Part shown: positions 14,622-22,901 of the stretch, piece after piece
Layout of the letters: every line of letters begins with the position of its first letter
Numbering within the stretch: the first letter of the stretch is position 1
Source: HO2-45-28 sp964412115
GTDB lineage: Bacteria; Patescibacteriota; Minisyncoccia; HO2-45-28
Direction of reading: 5' to 3'
DNA length: 25,671 nucleotides
NCBI GenBank assembly: GCA_964412115.1
Contig: CAYPMM010000010.1
Coordinates: 1-25,671 of the forward strand
Notes under the pieces: generated by a model
The model's input: the letters and a program-made list of their open reading frames with translations, nothing else
The model's database searches: none
Told to the model about the DNA's origin: nothing
Program-made: the position numbers and the translations under genes

Positions 14622-16196
14622 ATGCCTCTGTATTCGGTAATTATAAAAAATGCCACGATTTTTGACGGCTCGGGCTCTTTGCCCAAAAAATCCGACATCG
14701 GCATTGAAGGAGATAAAATCACTAAAATCGGCGACCTAGGTTCGGAGGAGGCTTCGGTTGAAATAGACGCTACGGGTCTTTATGCCGCTCCCGGCTTCAT
14801 AGACATCACCGGGCACTCCGACACGCATTGGACGCTCTTTGATTACCCTCTGCAGGAAAGTCTGCTCTATCAGGGCGTAACGACGATATTCGGCGGAAAC
14901 TGCGGTTCGTCTTTGGCTCCCATAGCCCGGCCGTCCGATATCAGCGACCTGCAAAAATGGATTGACGTTTCAAAAATAAACGTTAATTGGCAAAGTTTCG
15001 GGGAATTGGCGCGGGAAATTGAAAATCACCGCCTGTCTCTTAATTTCGGGTCTTTTGTCGGGCATGGCGCTGTAAGAAGAGCGTCGGGGATGGACCTGAA
15101 ACTTCCGGCCAGCCGCGACGATTTAAAAAAGATTCTTTATTTGGTTTACGCGTCCATGGAGGAAGGGGCTTTTGGAGTTTCAACCGGCCTTGGACGCGAA
15201 CATTCTTTATCCGCCGACGACGAAGAGGTTTTGGGCATTTTATCTCAAGTTAAAAAGTTTTCCGGCCTAAGCGCGCATCATTTGCCGAACGAAGGCGCGG
15301 GTATTGTCGGCGCGGTTTCAAGAATAACCGGCTTCGCCAGAGCCTCCGGAGTAAAAAGCCATATTTCTCATTTTAAAGTTTTGGGCAAAAAATCGTGGCC
15401 GAACCAAAAAAACGCTTTAGAAATTATAGAACGGGCCAGAGCCGACGGCCTGAAAATAACCGCGGATTTTTTCCCCTATACCGCGACCGGGTCAAATCTG
15501 TATCTTTTACTTCCTGATTGGGCCGTATCCGGCAACAGTTCCGATATTTTAAAAACGCTCGCCGATGCCAGTTCCGGAAAAAAAATTATTGACGAGCTAA
15601 AAGCGCTCACCTTGCATTATGAAAAAATAATCATAGCCTCCACCCTCAAAGATACCGGTATTGCCGGAAAAGGCCTGAAAAATATAGCTGAAGACGCCGG
15701 TTTAAGCCCGGAAGAAACCGTAATTAAACTTCTTATCGCCAACAACTTGCAGGTGAGTATTTTTAACGAGGCGATTTCGGAAGAAAATTTATTTGACCTT
15801 GCGCGGAAAAAATACACGGCCATATCTTCGGACGGCTACGGAACAGGTCTTGGGGGCAAGGAACCGGATTTGCCTCACCCGCGCTCTTTCGGCGCTTTTA
15901 CCAGGGCGTTTAGGGTACTGGTTAAAGAAAAAAATATTTTAAGCTGGGAAGAGGCGATTTATAAAATGACCGCTCTTCCGGCCGATATTTTGGGCTTAAA
16001 CAAGAGAGGACAGATTAAAGAAGGTTTTTTTGCCGATATCGCGGTTTTTGATCCCAACACTTTAACCGATACCTCCGATTACATAAATCCGCGGAGTTTT
16101 GCCAAGGGGATGAAGTGGGTTTTTATAAACGGCGTTGCGGCTTTATCCGACGGAGCTTTGGCCTCAAGACCCGGAAGATTTATTTACAGAAAATAA
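14622..16196 (+). CDS. N-acyl-D-amino-acid deacylase-like amidohydrolase
   Basis: The 524-residue protein is of the D-aminoacylase branch of the amidohydrolase superfamily. It starts with IIKNATIFDGSG and APGFIDITGHSD (58-67). The metal Cys is C94 in GGNCGSSLAPI. Later metal-site segments are SAHHLPNEGAG, SHISHFKVLGKKSW and the catalytic-Asp segment AISSDGYG. GLNKRGQIKEGFFADIAVFD near the end is the composite beta-sandwich typical of the family. The first histidine of the usual HxH after GFID is Thr here; the residues that form the main zinc site appear kept. D-aminoacylases release D-amino acids from N-acyl forms. In a wall-gene block, recycling of D-Ala or D-Glu derivatives is a plausible substrate, but this is inference. 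Confidence 0.8.
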   Translation: MPLYSVIIKNATIFDGSGSLPKKSDIGIEGDKITKIGDLGSEEASVEIDATGLYAAPGFIDITGHSDTHWTLFDYPLQESLLYQGVTTIFGGNCGSSLAPIARPSDISDLQKWIDVSKINVNWQSFGELAREIENHRLSLNFGSFVGHGAVRRASGMDLKLPASRDDLKKILYLVYASMEEGAFGVSTGLGREHSLSADDEEVLGILSQVKKFSGLSAHHLPNEGAGIVGAVSRITGFARASGVKSHISHFKVLGKKSWPNQKNALEIIERARADGLKITADFFPYTATGSNLYLLLPDWAVSGNSSDILKTLADASSGKKIIDELKALTLHYEKIIIASTLKDTGIAGKGLKNIAEDAGLSPEETVIKLLIANNLQVSIFNEAISEENLFDLARKKYTAISSDGYGTGLGGKEPDLPHPRSFGAFTRAFRVLVKEKNILSWEEAIYKMTALPADILGLNKRGQIKEGFFADIAVFDPNTLTDTSDYINPRSFAKGMKWVFINGVAALSDGALASRPGRFIYRK

Positions 16197-16203
16197 TTTT
16201 AAA

Positions 16204-17484
16204 ATGAATCTATTAAACCGCGCCAAACATATCTTTGGAGGCAAAAAAGTCCTTTTGTTCGGGCTTGGTTTGCAAGGCGGGGGGGAGGGGGTTGCCAAGT
16301 TTTTTTTAAAAACGGGCGCCAAGCTCACGGCAACCGACTTGAGACCGAAGGATGATTTTAAGGCGTTTTTAAAAAAACCGTTCGCCAAAAAAATAAAATT
16401 CGTTTTCGGGCGCCACCGTAAATCCGATTTCAAGCGGGCCGACATTATCATCAAAAATCCGGCCGTGCCCGCGGACTCTCCTTTTATTTTATACGCCAAA
16501 AAAATCGGCAAGCCGATTTTATCCGAAACGCAGATTTTTTTTGATTTAGTACCCCGCAAAAAAATTATCGGAATTACGGGCACAAAAGGCAAAACCACCA
16601 CCGCCATGCTTTTGGCGCACCTGCTTAAAGCGCGGTTTAAAGTCAAACTTATCGGAAATATTCCGGGACGCTCCGCTTTGGAGTCTCTTATCGGACTGAA
16701 AAAATTGCCGGATTTTTTCGTCTACGAACTGTCCAGTTTTAATCTGGAAGGGCTTAAAACAAGTCCGAAATACGCCGTTATAACCAACATTTTTCCCGAT
16801 CACTTGAACCGCTACAAAACTTTCGGCGAATACAAAAAAGTTAAAGAAAACATTTTTAAATACCAGACCAAAAATGATGTCCTTTGGTTTAATAAAAAAC
16901 CGGTCATTTCAAAAAAAACGGCTGTTCTGCCCGCGGGTATGTGTTTTATTCCGCCCAAAAGTCTGGAAACCGCCCAAAAAGCCGCTTTATTTCTGGGAGT
17001 TAAGGCCAAAGATATATCCGCGCGGTTAAAATCCTTCAAACCCGCCGAGGGACGGATGGAATATTTGGGGCTTATAAACGGCGTTTTTGTAATAAACGAT
17101 ACCGCGTCCACGAATCCGGAGTCGGCCATTTTCAGCCTGAATCAGGTTAAAAGATGCCTGAAACTGCCCGAATCAAGAATAATTTTGATTGCCGGCGGAG
17201 AAAATAAAAAGTTAAGCTACTTAAAATTTTCGCGAAAAATTAAGGGCTTAAAAAGCGTTATTTTAATTCCGGGCTCGGCTTCCGCGTTAATGGAAGGCAA
17301 AAACATCCTTCGCGTCTATTCCCTCAATTTCGCGATAAAAAAAGCGTTTGATGAAGCTCGCGCGGGGGACTGTATTTTGTTTTCTCCGGCCGCGGCCAGT
17401 TTCAATATGTTTAAAAATGAATTTGACCGCGGTAAAATTTTCAAAAAACTAGTGAAAAATCGGCCAAAAGATACTATGATATGA
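16204..17484 (+). CDS. murD: UDP-N-acetylmuramoyl-L-alanine--D-glutamate ligase
   Basis: This 426-residue Mur ligase adds D-Glu to UDP-MurNAc-L-Ala. The N-terminal Rossmann-like UDP domain has KKVLLFGLGLQGGGEG, the P-loop is GITGTKGKTTTAML, and the central motifs are YELSSFNLEGL and NIFPDHLNRYKTFGEYKKVK. The C-terminal domain has INDTASTNPESA. YELSSF and the DHL..Y pattern are typical of MurD. I chose ATG 16204, 7 nt after the preceding stop. An upstream in-frame TTG (16135) would add 23 residues lying inside the preceding gene and unlike MurD. Confidence 0.92.
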   Translation: MNLLNRAKHIFGGKKVLLFGLGLQGGGEGVAKFFLKTGAKLTATDLRPKDDFKAFLKKPFAKKIKFVFGRHRKSDFKRADIIIKNPAVPADSPFILYAKKIGKPILSETQIFFDLVPRKKIIGITGTKGKTTTAMLLAHLLKARFKVKLIGNIPGRSALESLIGLKKLPDFFVYELSSFNLEGLKTSPKYAVITNIFPDHLNRYKTFGEYKKVKENIFKYQTKNDVLWFNKKPVISKKTAVLPAGMCFIPPKSLETAQKAALFLGVKAKDISARLKSFKPAEGRMEYLGLINGVFVINDTASTNPESAIFSLNQVKRCLKLPESRIILIAGGENKKLSYLKFSRKIKGLKSVILIPGSASALMEGKNILRVYSLNFAIKKAFDEARAGDCILFSPAAASFNMFKNEFDRGKIFKKLVKNRPKDTMI

Positions 17485-17487
17485 GTA

Positions 17488-18579
17488 ATGCCCAAACCCA
17501 GAGATTTAACCCTTTTTGTCATAATTTTGGTTTTTGTCGTTGCCGGATTTTTGGCTCTGGCTTCGGCTTCGTTTGGCCTTTTTGAGGAAAATTTGTCGCC
17601 ATCAAAGCTTCTTATCCGCCAGCTTGCCCTCGGTCTCGGCTTGGGGCTGGCTCTTTTTTTTATCACCGACAGGATTAACTACCGCTTCTGGCACAAAACC
17701 GCCTTTTGGGTTTTTTTACTTGGGGTGGGCGCCACACTTTTGGTTTTTATTCCCGGCGTCGGTTTTCAAAGCGGAGGCGCAACCCGCTGGCTGAGTTTGG
17801 GGCCGGTGTTTTTCCAGCCCTCGGAATTTTTGAAAATCGGATTTATAATGTACCTTGCCGCGTGGCTTTCAAGCCGGGGAAAGGATGTAGGCTCTTTCCG
17901 CCTTGGCGCCTTGCCGATGTTTCTGCTGATTTTAACCATGGGCGTCATTTTTTTTAAACAGCCCGATCTAGGCACGCTGATGGTCGTGGTTATTTCGGGG
18001 TTTTTGCTTTTTTTTGTCGGCGGAGGAAAGCTGAAGCATTTGGGCTTTATGGGCGTCCTGATTCTGGTTTTACTCGCATTTGCCGTTTATTTCAGGCCCT
18101 ATACCAAAGACCGCATAATGGTTTTTTTAAACAGCGACTACGACCCGCAGGGCGCGGGATACCAATTGCGCCAATCGGCGATCGCTTTGGGTTCGGGCGG
18201 AGTTTTCGGAAAAGGATTCGGGCAAGGTTTGCAAAAATACAACTATCTTCCCGAACCGACCGCGGACTCCATACTCGCCGTAATAGGCGAGGAATTCGGA
18301 TTTGCTGGAACTTCTTTTCTGGTTTTGCTTTTTCTGTTTTTTTTATGGCGCGCATCCGCGATTTTAAGGCAGGTTCCCGATGTTTTTGCTAGACTGCTTG
18401 GTTTCGGAATTGTTATACTTATAGTTGTGCAGGCATTCGTGAACATGTCGGCGATCGCGGGGCTTATTCCGCTCACCGGAATAACCCTGCCTTTCATCAG
18501 TCAAGGGGGGTCGTCGCTTGCTTCCATTCTCGCGGCCGCGGGAATTTTATCAAACATAAGCCGATATAGAAACAGATAA
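17488..18579 (+). CDS. ftsW: SEDS peptidoglycan polymerase (FtsW/RodA family)
   Basis: The 363-residue protein has about ten membrane helices. It polymerises lipid II into glycan strands together with a class B PBP. Visible SEDS motifs are RWLSLGPVFFQPSEFLKI, KQPDLGTLMV, YLPEPTADSILAVIGEEFGF, which contains the catalytic Asp position, and GITLPFISQGGSS near the end. FtsW (division) and RodA (elongation) cannot be separated securely by sequence. Placement between murD and murG, as in the classical dcw cluster, favours FtsW; the nearby mreBC genes would fit RodA. It starts 3 nt after murD and ends 1 nt before murG. Confidence 0.88.
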   Translation: MPKPRDLTLFVIILVFVVAGFLALASASFGLFEENLSPSKLLIRQLALGLGLGLALFFITDRINYRFWHKTAFWVFLLGVGATLLVFIPGVGFQSGGATRWLSLGPVFFQPSEFLKIGFIMYLAAWLSSRGKDVGSFRLGALPMFLLILTMGVIFFKQPDLGTLMVVVISGFLLFFVGGGKLKHLGFMGVLILVLLAFAVYFRPYTKDRIMVFLNSDYDPQGAGYQLRQSAIALGSGGVFGKGFGQGLQKYNYLPEPTADSILAVIGEEFGFAGTSFLVLLFLFFLWRASAILRQVPDVFARLLGFGIVILIVVQAFVNMSAIAGLIPLTGITLPFISQGGSSLASILAAAGILSNISRYRNR

Positions 18580-18580
18580 C

Positions 18581-19720
18581 ATGCGCATACTTTTAACCGG
18601 CGGCGGAACCGGCGGACATTTTTATCCGCTAATAGCCGTAGCCCGCGCGCTTAAAAAAATAGCCGAGGAAGAAAGATTCATTGAAATGGATCTTGTTTAC
18701 CTTGCCGACAATCCTTACGACGAAAAACTTTTAAAAGAGGAGGGGATCGAATTTGTGGCCGTGAGCGCCGGGAAATTCAGGCGGTATTTTTCCCTGCTGA
18801 ACTTTACCGATATTTTTAAAACAGCGTGGGGAATATCGCGGGCGCTTATGTATATTTTCCGCAGAATGCCGGACGTTGTTTTTGCCAAAGGCGGATACGC
18901 CAGTTTCCCGGCTTTAATTGCCGCGAGGATTTTCGGCATTCCGGCCATAATCCACGAATCTGATTCCGCTCCGGGAGCGGTCAATCGCTGGGCCGGATCT
19001 TTCGCCAAAAAAATTGCCGTTTCTTTTCCTGAAAGCGCGAAATACTTTCCGGAAGCCAAAACCGCTTTGGTCGGAAACCCCGTCAGGACCCGCGTTTTGG
19101 GAGGAAATTTGGAGGAGGCCAAATCTATTTTTGGTTACGATGACCTGCCGACCATTCTGGTTTTGGGCGGGTCTCAAGGCGCGGTAAAGCTAAACGACGT
19201 TTTAATAGATATACTTCCGGATATTTTAAAAGAAGCTAAAGTTATTCATCAGTCCGGAAAAAATAATTTTGACGACGCTTCCAAAAGAATTTCGGTTATT
19301 TTAAACCAAAATCCCTTAAAAGACCGGTATAAAATTTTCCCTTTCATGGACGAGGACACTTTGCGAAACGCCGCTTTGGTTTCAACAATTATTATTTCGC
19401 GTTCGGGTTCGGGCGCGATATTTGAAATATCCGCCTGGGGCAAGCCGTCAATAATGATCCCCATTGCGGGTTCGGCCCAGGACCATCAGCGCCAAAACGC
19501 TTACGCATATGCCAGAACCGGAAGCGCGGTTGTCATTGAAGAGCTCAATTTAACTCCGCATATACTTATGGGGGAAATACGAAAACTTTTGGCCGACCGC
19601 CCGCGCCTTGAAAGAATGGGCCAAGCCGCGATGTCTTACGCCAAGCCCAATGCCGCCGAATTATTGGCGCGTCAAATCATATCGCTCGCCTTGGAACATT
19701 CCGCTTACGAAAAATCTTAA
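18581..19720 (+). CDS. murG: UDP-GlcNAc:lipid I GlcNAc transferase
   Basis: This 379-residue GT28 glycosyltransferase makes lipid II on the inner face of the membrane. The N-terminal loop LTGGGTGGHFYPLIAVARAL is diagnostic, followed by FAKGGYASFPALIAA and IHESDSAPGAVNRW. The C-terminal donor domain has VLGGSQGAVKLND, SRSGSGAIFEISAWGKPSIM and IPIAGSAQDHQRQNA. It lies 1 nt downstream of ftsW and shares its transcript. Confidence 0.95.
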   Translation: MRILLTGGGTGGHFYPLIAVARALKKIAEEERFIEMDLVYLADNPYDEKLLKEEGIEFVAVSAGKFRRYFSLLNFTDIFKTAWGISRALMYIFRRMPDVVFAKGGYASFPALIAARIFGIPAIIHESDSAPGAVNRWAGSFAKKIAVSFPESAKYFPEAKTALVGNPVRTRVLGGNLEEAKSIFGYDDLPTILVLGGSQGAVKLNDVLIDILPDILKEAKVIHQSGKNNFDDASKRISVILNQNPLKDRYKIFPFMDEDTLRNAALVSTIIISRSGSGAIFEISAWGKPSIMIPIAGSAQDHQRQNAYAYARTGSAVVIEELNLTPHILMGEIRKLLADRPRLERMGQAAMSYAKPNAAELLARQIISLALEHSAYEKS

Positions 19721-19730
19721 ATAAATCCAA

Positions 19731-21170
19731 ATGTCCGGCGAAAAAAACGTAAAAAAAATCCGCACCCGCATAGCCCCGTCGCCAACCGGCCCGATGCACG
19801 CCGGAACGGCGCGCTCGGCGCTTTTCAATTTTGTCTTTGCCAGGCAAAACGGCGGAGACTTTATTTTACGGATAGAAGACACCGATTTGGAGCGTTCCAA
19901 TCCTGTTTTTGAAAACGACATCCGCGAAAGCCTGGAGTGGCTCGGCTTAAAATGGGACGAATTTTACCGCCAATCCGAACGGACCGATATTTACGAAAAA
20001 TATTTACAGAAAATGGCCGGCTCCAAAATTATATTTTGGTGCTCGCACTCGGAAGATGAGCTTACGGACGAACGAAAAGCGCAGTTGTCGCGAAAAGAAG
20101 TAATGCGCCACGTTTGTTCGCATAGAAACGGCGGAGGCGCCGGAGATGAAAAAGAAGGTATACTTCGTTTTAAAAATGATTTTTCAGGAGATGTCGTTTT
20201 TGACGATGCGGTCAGGGGCAAGATAAGTTTTGACGCCCGACTGCTCGGAGATTTTTCCGTGGCCAAAGATTTGCGGACTCCGCTTTATAATTTCGCGGTT
20301 GTAATTGACGATTTTGAAATGGCGATTACCCACGTTATCAGGGGCGAAGACCATATTTCAAACACGCCCAAGCAGATTCTTTTGCAGGAGGCGCTTGGTT
20401 TTTCAAGGCCCATATACGCGCATCTCCCGCTTATTTTAGGGTCCGACCGCTCAAAACTTTCCAAGCGCCACGGAGCCAAATCAGTTCTTGAATACCAAAA
20501 AACCGGATATTTGCCGGAAGCAATGCTGAATTTTTTGATTCTTTTGGGCTGGCACCCTCTTTCCAAAGAAAACGGGAAAGAAAAAGAAATATTTACCATG
20601 GATGAAATTTTAAAGGAGTTTTCACTATCAAGGGTGCAAAAGGGCGGCGCGATATTTGATACGGATAAATTGAACTGGCTTAACCGTAAATTCATAAGGA
20701 CGCTTAAACCGGCCGAACTTGCCGAAAAACTATTGCCTTTTGCGGGAGGGAATCTTGCCGAAAAAATAAAAGAAAATCCGGACAAATGGCTGAAAATCGC
20801 TGTTTTGTCCCAAGAACGGCTTACTTCCTTAAACGAAATAGGGGATATGGCCGAGACCTTTTACCAAGAGCCTTTTTATTCCAAAGAACTTCTTTTTTGG
20901 AAGGAAAATCAGCCGGTTGCAAATATTGTGCGACATTTAGAACACATTCGGGATTTATTGTCGGGTCTTTCGGCGTGGAATAAAAAAGAGCTTGAAAATG
21001 AAGTTGCCCCGTATGCTCAAAAAGAAGGGCGGGGAGAGACGCTCTGGCCCTTAAGGACGGCTTTGAGCGGAAAAAGACACTCGGCTGGCCCATTTGAGAT
21101 CGCAGAAATTTTGGGGAAGGTTGAGTCGGTTAAAAGAATTGAAAAAGCGATTAAAATGCTTGCCGAATGA
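19731..21170 (+). CDS. gltX: Glutamyl-tRNA synthetase
   Basis: This 479-residue class I synthetase charges tRNA-Glu. The HIGH-type motif appears as PSPTGPMHAGTARSALFNF near residue 17, LRIEDTD follows, VIRGEDHISNTPKQ lies in the middle, and the KMSKS loop is SKLSKRHGA. The C-terminal part is an all-helical anticodon-binding domain. A non-discriminating role (also charging tRNA-Gln) is common where glutaminyl-tRNA synthetase is missing; that cannot be decided here. The stop overlaps the next ORF by 4 nt. The tRNA-Glu gene is at 3540-3614. Confidence 0.93.
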   Translation: MSGEKNVKKIRTRIAPSPTGPMHAGTARSALFNFVFARQNGGDFILRIEDTDLERSNPVFENDIRESLEWLGLKWDEFYRQSERTDIYEKYLQKMAGSKIIFWCSHSEDELTDERKAQLSRKEVMRHVCSHRNGGGAGDEKEGILRFKNDFSGDVVFDDAVRGKISFDARLLGDFSVAKDLRTPLYNFAVVIDDFEMAITHVIRGEDHISNTPKQILLQEALGFSRPIYAHLPLILGSDRSKLSKRHGAKSVLEYQKTGYLPEAMLNFLILLGWHPLSKENGKEKEIFTMDEILKEFSLSRVQKGGAIFDTDKLNWLNRKFIRTLKPAELAEKLLPFAGGNLAEKIKENPDKWLKIAVLSQERLTSLNEIGDMAETFYQEPFYSKELLFWKENQPVANIVRHLEHIRDLLSGLSAWNKKELENEVAPYAQKEGRGETLWPLRTALSGKRHSAGPFEIAEILGKVESVKRIEKAIKMLAE

Positions 21171-22447
21171 TGCCCACTAAATTTTTTTTCATAATACTTA
21201 TTTTGTTCATCTTCACCGCGCCTGTTTTTTCAAACGCCGCGGATATCGGCGGGCTTAGATCGGAAATTGAAGAAAAAAACAGGCAAATAAGGGAGCTTGA
21301 AGAAGAAATAGCCAAATTTCAGACCGAAATAGACAAAACTTCAAAAGAGGCCGGAACTTTGAAAAACCAGGTCGGAATTTTGACTAAAACCGTAAACAAA
21401 CTTTTAGCCGACATAAAAGTGACCCAAAGAAAAATTGAAGCCTCCGAGCTGACCTTAGACGAACTTGCGATCGGCATAGGAAAAAAGAGTTCCGAAATCG
21501 GCCAGTTCAAAAACGCTTTGGCCGAAGTCATCCGCAACATGGACGAAATTGAATCGCAAAGTTTTGTTGAAATTATGCTGGCGCGTCCAAGCTTGTCGGG
21601 TTTTTTCAGCGATATGGATTACATAGAAAGTCTTGGTTCGGAAATGAAAGTGAAACTCAGCGAATTAAAAGAGGCGAGACTCGCTTTAGAAACCGAAAAA
21701 ACCAAACAAGAAGAAGTTAAGTCCTCGCTTCAGCATCTGCGCTCGGAACTCGGCGCCAAAAAATCAATTGAGGAAGACGCGAAAATCCAAAAAAACAACC
21801 TTCTTAAAATAACTCAAAATAAAGAAGCGGAGTATAAGGAACTTTTAGACGACCGGCTGGAAAAAAAAGAGGCGCTTGAGGCCGAAATCAGAAGCATTGA
21901 AGAGGAGTTGAGAATCACCATAGATCCGTCCTCACTGCCCAGTCCCGGCTCCGGAATTTTAAAATGGCCGTTAGATAGTGTTTTTATTACCCAATATTTC
22001 GGAAACACTCCCTTCGCCACCCAAAACCCGCAGGTTTATGGCGGAAAGGGGCACAATGGCATTGATTTGCGCGCGTCAATAGGCAGCGCGGTTAAATCTT
22101 CAGCTGACGGCGTGGTGGTAGATACGGGCAACACAGACTTACAGCGCGGGTGTTATTCTTACGGCAAATGGGCGCTGGTAAAACACCCCAATAATCTTTC
22201 CACTCTTTACGCCCATCTTTCCTTGATAAGCGTAAGTCCTGGTCAAAATATCTCCCGCGGACAGCTTGTCGGGTATTCCGGAAACACCGGTTATAGCACC
22301 GGACCCCACCTTCACTTTACGGTTTTTGCTTCCGAAGGCGTGCGCGTTGTCCGCCTGGGAGACGTCAAAAAAACCACCAATTGCGCCAACATGGAGATAC
22401 CCATAGCGCCATATAACAGCTATCTTAATCCGCTGAGTTATTTATAA
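21167..22447 (+). CDS. EnvC-like coiled-coil M23 peptidoglycan hydrolase
   Basis: The 426-residue protein begins with a signal peptide or anchor (FFFIILILFIFTAPVFSNAA, cleavage likely near residue 25). A long coiled coil at about 28-250 follows, then a C-terminal LytM/M23 domain at about 265-426. The zinc and catalytic residues are all visible: H296 and D300 in GHNGIDLRAS, H350 in YAHLSL, and H381 and H383 in GPHLHFTV. This is therefore a probably active metallopeptidase, unlike E. coli EnvC, which only activates amidases. The layout (coiled coil plus M23) is that of wall hydrolases acting at division or elongation. ATG 21167 overlaps the gltX stop; a second ATG at 21170 is equally possible. 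Confidence 0.88.
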   Translation: MMPTKFFFIILILFIFTAPVFSNAADIGGLRSEIEEKNRQIRELEEEIAKFQTEIDKTSKEAGTLKNQVGILTKTVNKLLADIKVTQRKIEASELTLDELAIGIGKKSSEIGQFKNALAEVIRNMDEIESQSFVEIMLARPSLSGFFSDMDYIESLGSEMKVKLSELKEARLALETEKTKQEEVKSSLQHLRSELGAKKSIEEDAKIQKNNLLKITQNKEAEYKELLDDRLEKKEALEAEIRSIEEELRITIDPSSLPSPGSGILKWPLDSVFITQYFGNTPFATQNPQVYGGKGHNGIDLRASIGSAVKSSADGVVVDTGNTDLQRGCYSYGKWALVKHPNNLSTLYAHLSLISVSPGQNISRGQLVGYSGNTGYSTGPHLHFTVFASEGVRVVRLGDVKKTTNCANMEIPIAPYNSYLNPLSYL

Positions 22448-22501
22448 ATTTATAGATTATAGATTTTATAAATATTATAATGGTTATTGGTTTTATGAAA
22501 A
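22442..22501. repeat. Short 9-nt periodic TTATA array after the M23 gene
   Basis: Starting at the stop codon of the M23 gene, the sequence breaks into AT-rich words, with in-register 9-mers TTATAAATA (22466-22474), TTATAATGG (22475-22483), TTATTGGTT (22484-22492) and TTATGAAAA (22493-22501). The words match those of the larger arrays at 24080-24371 and 25046-25234. Confidence 0.6.
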
Positions 22502-22507
22502 TTGCGG

Positions 22508-22513
22508 TATAAT
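22508..22513 (+). promoter_or_regulatory. -10 box of the small membrane protein gene
   Basis: TATAAT lies 6 nt before the ATG at 22520, the same spacing as at hicB. The -35 region falls in the short AT repeat and is weak (TTGGTT 22487-22492 with a 15-nt spacer). Confidence 0.55.
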
Positions 22514-22519
22514 AAACGT

Positions 22520-22810
22520 ATGAAAAAAAACGGGGGTTTTATCCAGCTTATAGTCATTTTTTTGCTTTTGGTGGTTATTTTAAGCCTTTTGGGAGTCTCT
22601 CTTTCAAGTCTTTTTCAAAATAAGACTCTTCAGGAAAACTTTTCTTTCATCGGCACGGCTTTGAAAACCGTTTTAAACAGCTGGGTGGGAAAAACTATCG
22701 GCGTGGTCTGGGATTTTGCCAGCACCTTTTTTAAGGATTTTATTTGGGACGCGTTCATTGACGCTATGAACGCCATTAAAGCCGGCAAAAACCCTATTTT
22801 AGAGCAATAG
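22520..22810 (+). CDS. Small single-pass membrane protein, function unknown
   Basis: The 96-residue protein has an N-terminal MKKNGG followed by one long membrane helix (about residues 7-29, FIQLIVIFLLLVVILSLLG). The rest is an amphipathic, aromatic-rich region (SWVGKTIGVVWDFASTFF, FIWDAFIDAMNAIKAG). No known domain is recognised. I chose ATG 22520 over the in-frame TTG 22502 because the -10 box would lie inside the longer form and MKK starts a typical signal-anchor. Confidence 0.6.
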   Translation: MKKNGGFIQLIVIFLLLVVILSLLGVSLSSLFQNKTLQENFSFIGTALKTVLNSWVGKTIGVVWDFASTFFKDFIWDAFIDAMNAIKAGKNPILEQ

Positions 22811-22818
22811 GATAAATA

Positions 22819-22844
22819 GGTCGCAAAAGAATGATTGTGCGACC
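22819..22844 (+). other. Hairpin downstream of the small membrane protein gene
   Basis: GGTCGCA (22819-22825) pairs perfectly with TGCGACC (22838-22844) over a 12-nt loop, 8 nt after the stop codon. There is no U-tract directly after it. It may act together with the next hairpin in 3'-end formation. Confidence 0.45.
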
Positions 22845-22859
22845 ATGCTTAACTATTAT

Positions 22860-22888
22860 CCCCTTTGCCCAAGAGGGGTTTATTTTAT
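22860..22888 (+). terminator. Rho-independent terminator candidate
   Basis: CCCCT (22860-22864) pairs with AGGGG (22874-22878), with additional TT/AA pairing inside the loop, followed by a T-rich run (22879-22888). It overlaps the promoter of the next gene. Confidence 0.5.
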
Positions 22889-22893
22889 ATAAT
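22865..22893 (+). promoter_or_regulatory. Promoter of the RecB-like nuclease gene
   Basis: TTGCCC (22865-22870) and TATAAT (22888-22893) are separated by 17 nt. The ATG at 22902 is 8 nt after the -10 box, so the mRNA would be nearly leaderless. The -35 box lies in the loop of the upstream terminator hairpin. Confidence 0.6.
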
Positions 22894-22901
22894 TTTATTT
22901 A

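Noticed and set aside
16135..16203. Upstream TTG start for murD
   Set aside because: It would add 23 residues inside the preceding amidohydrolase gene that do not resemble MurD; the ATG at 16204 gives the family N-terminus.
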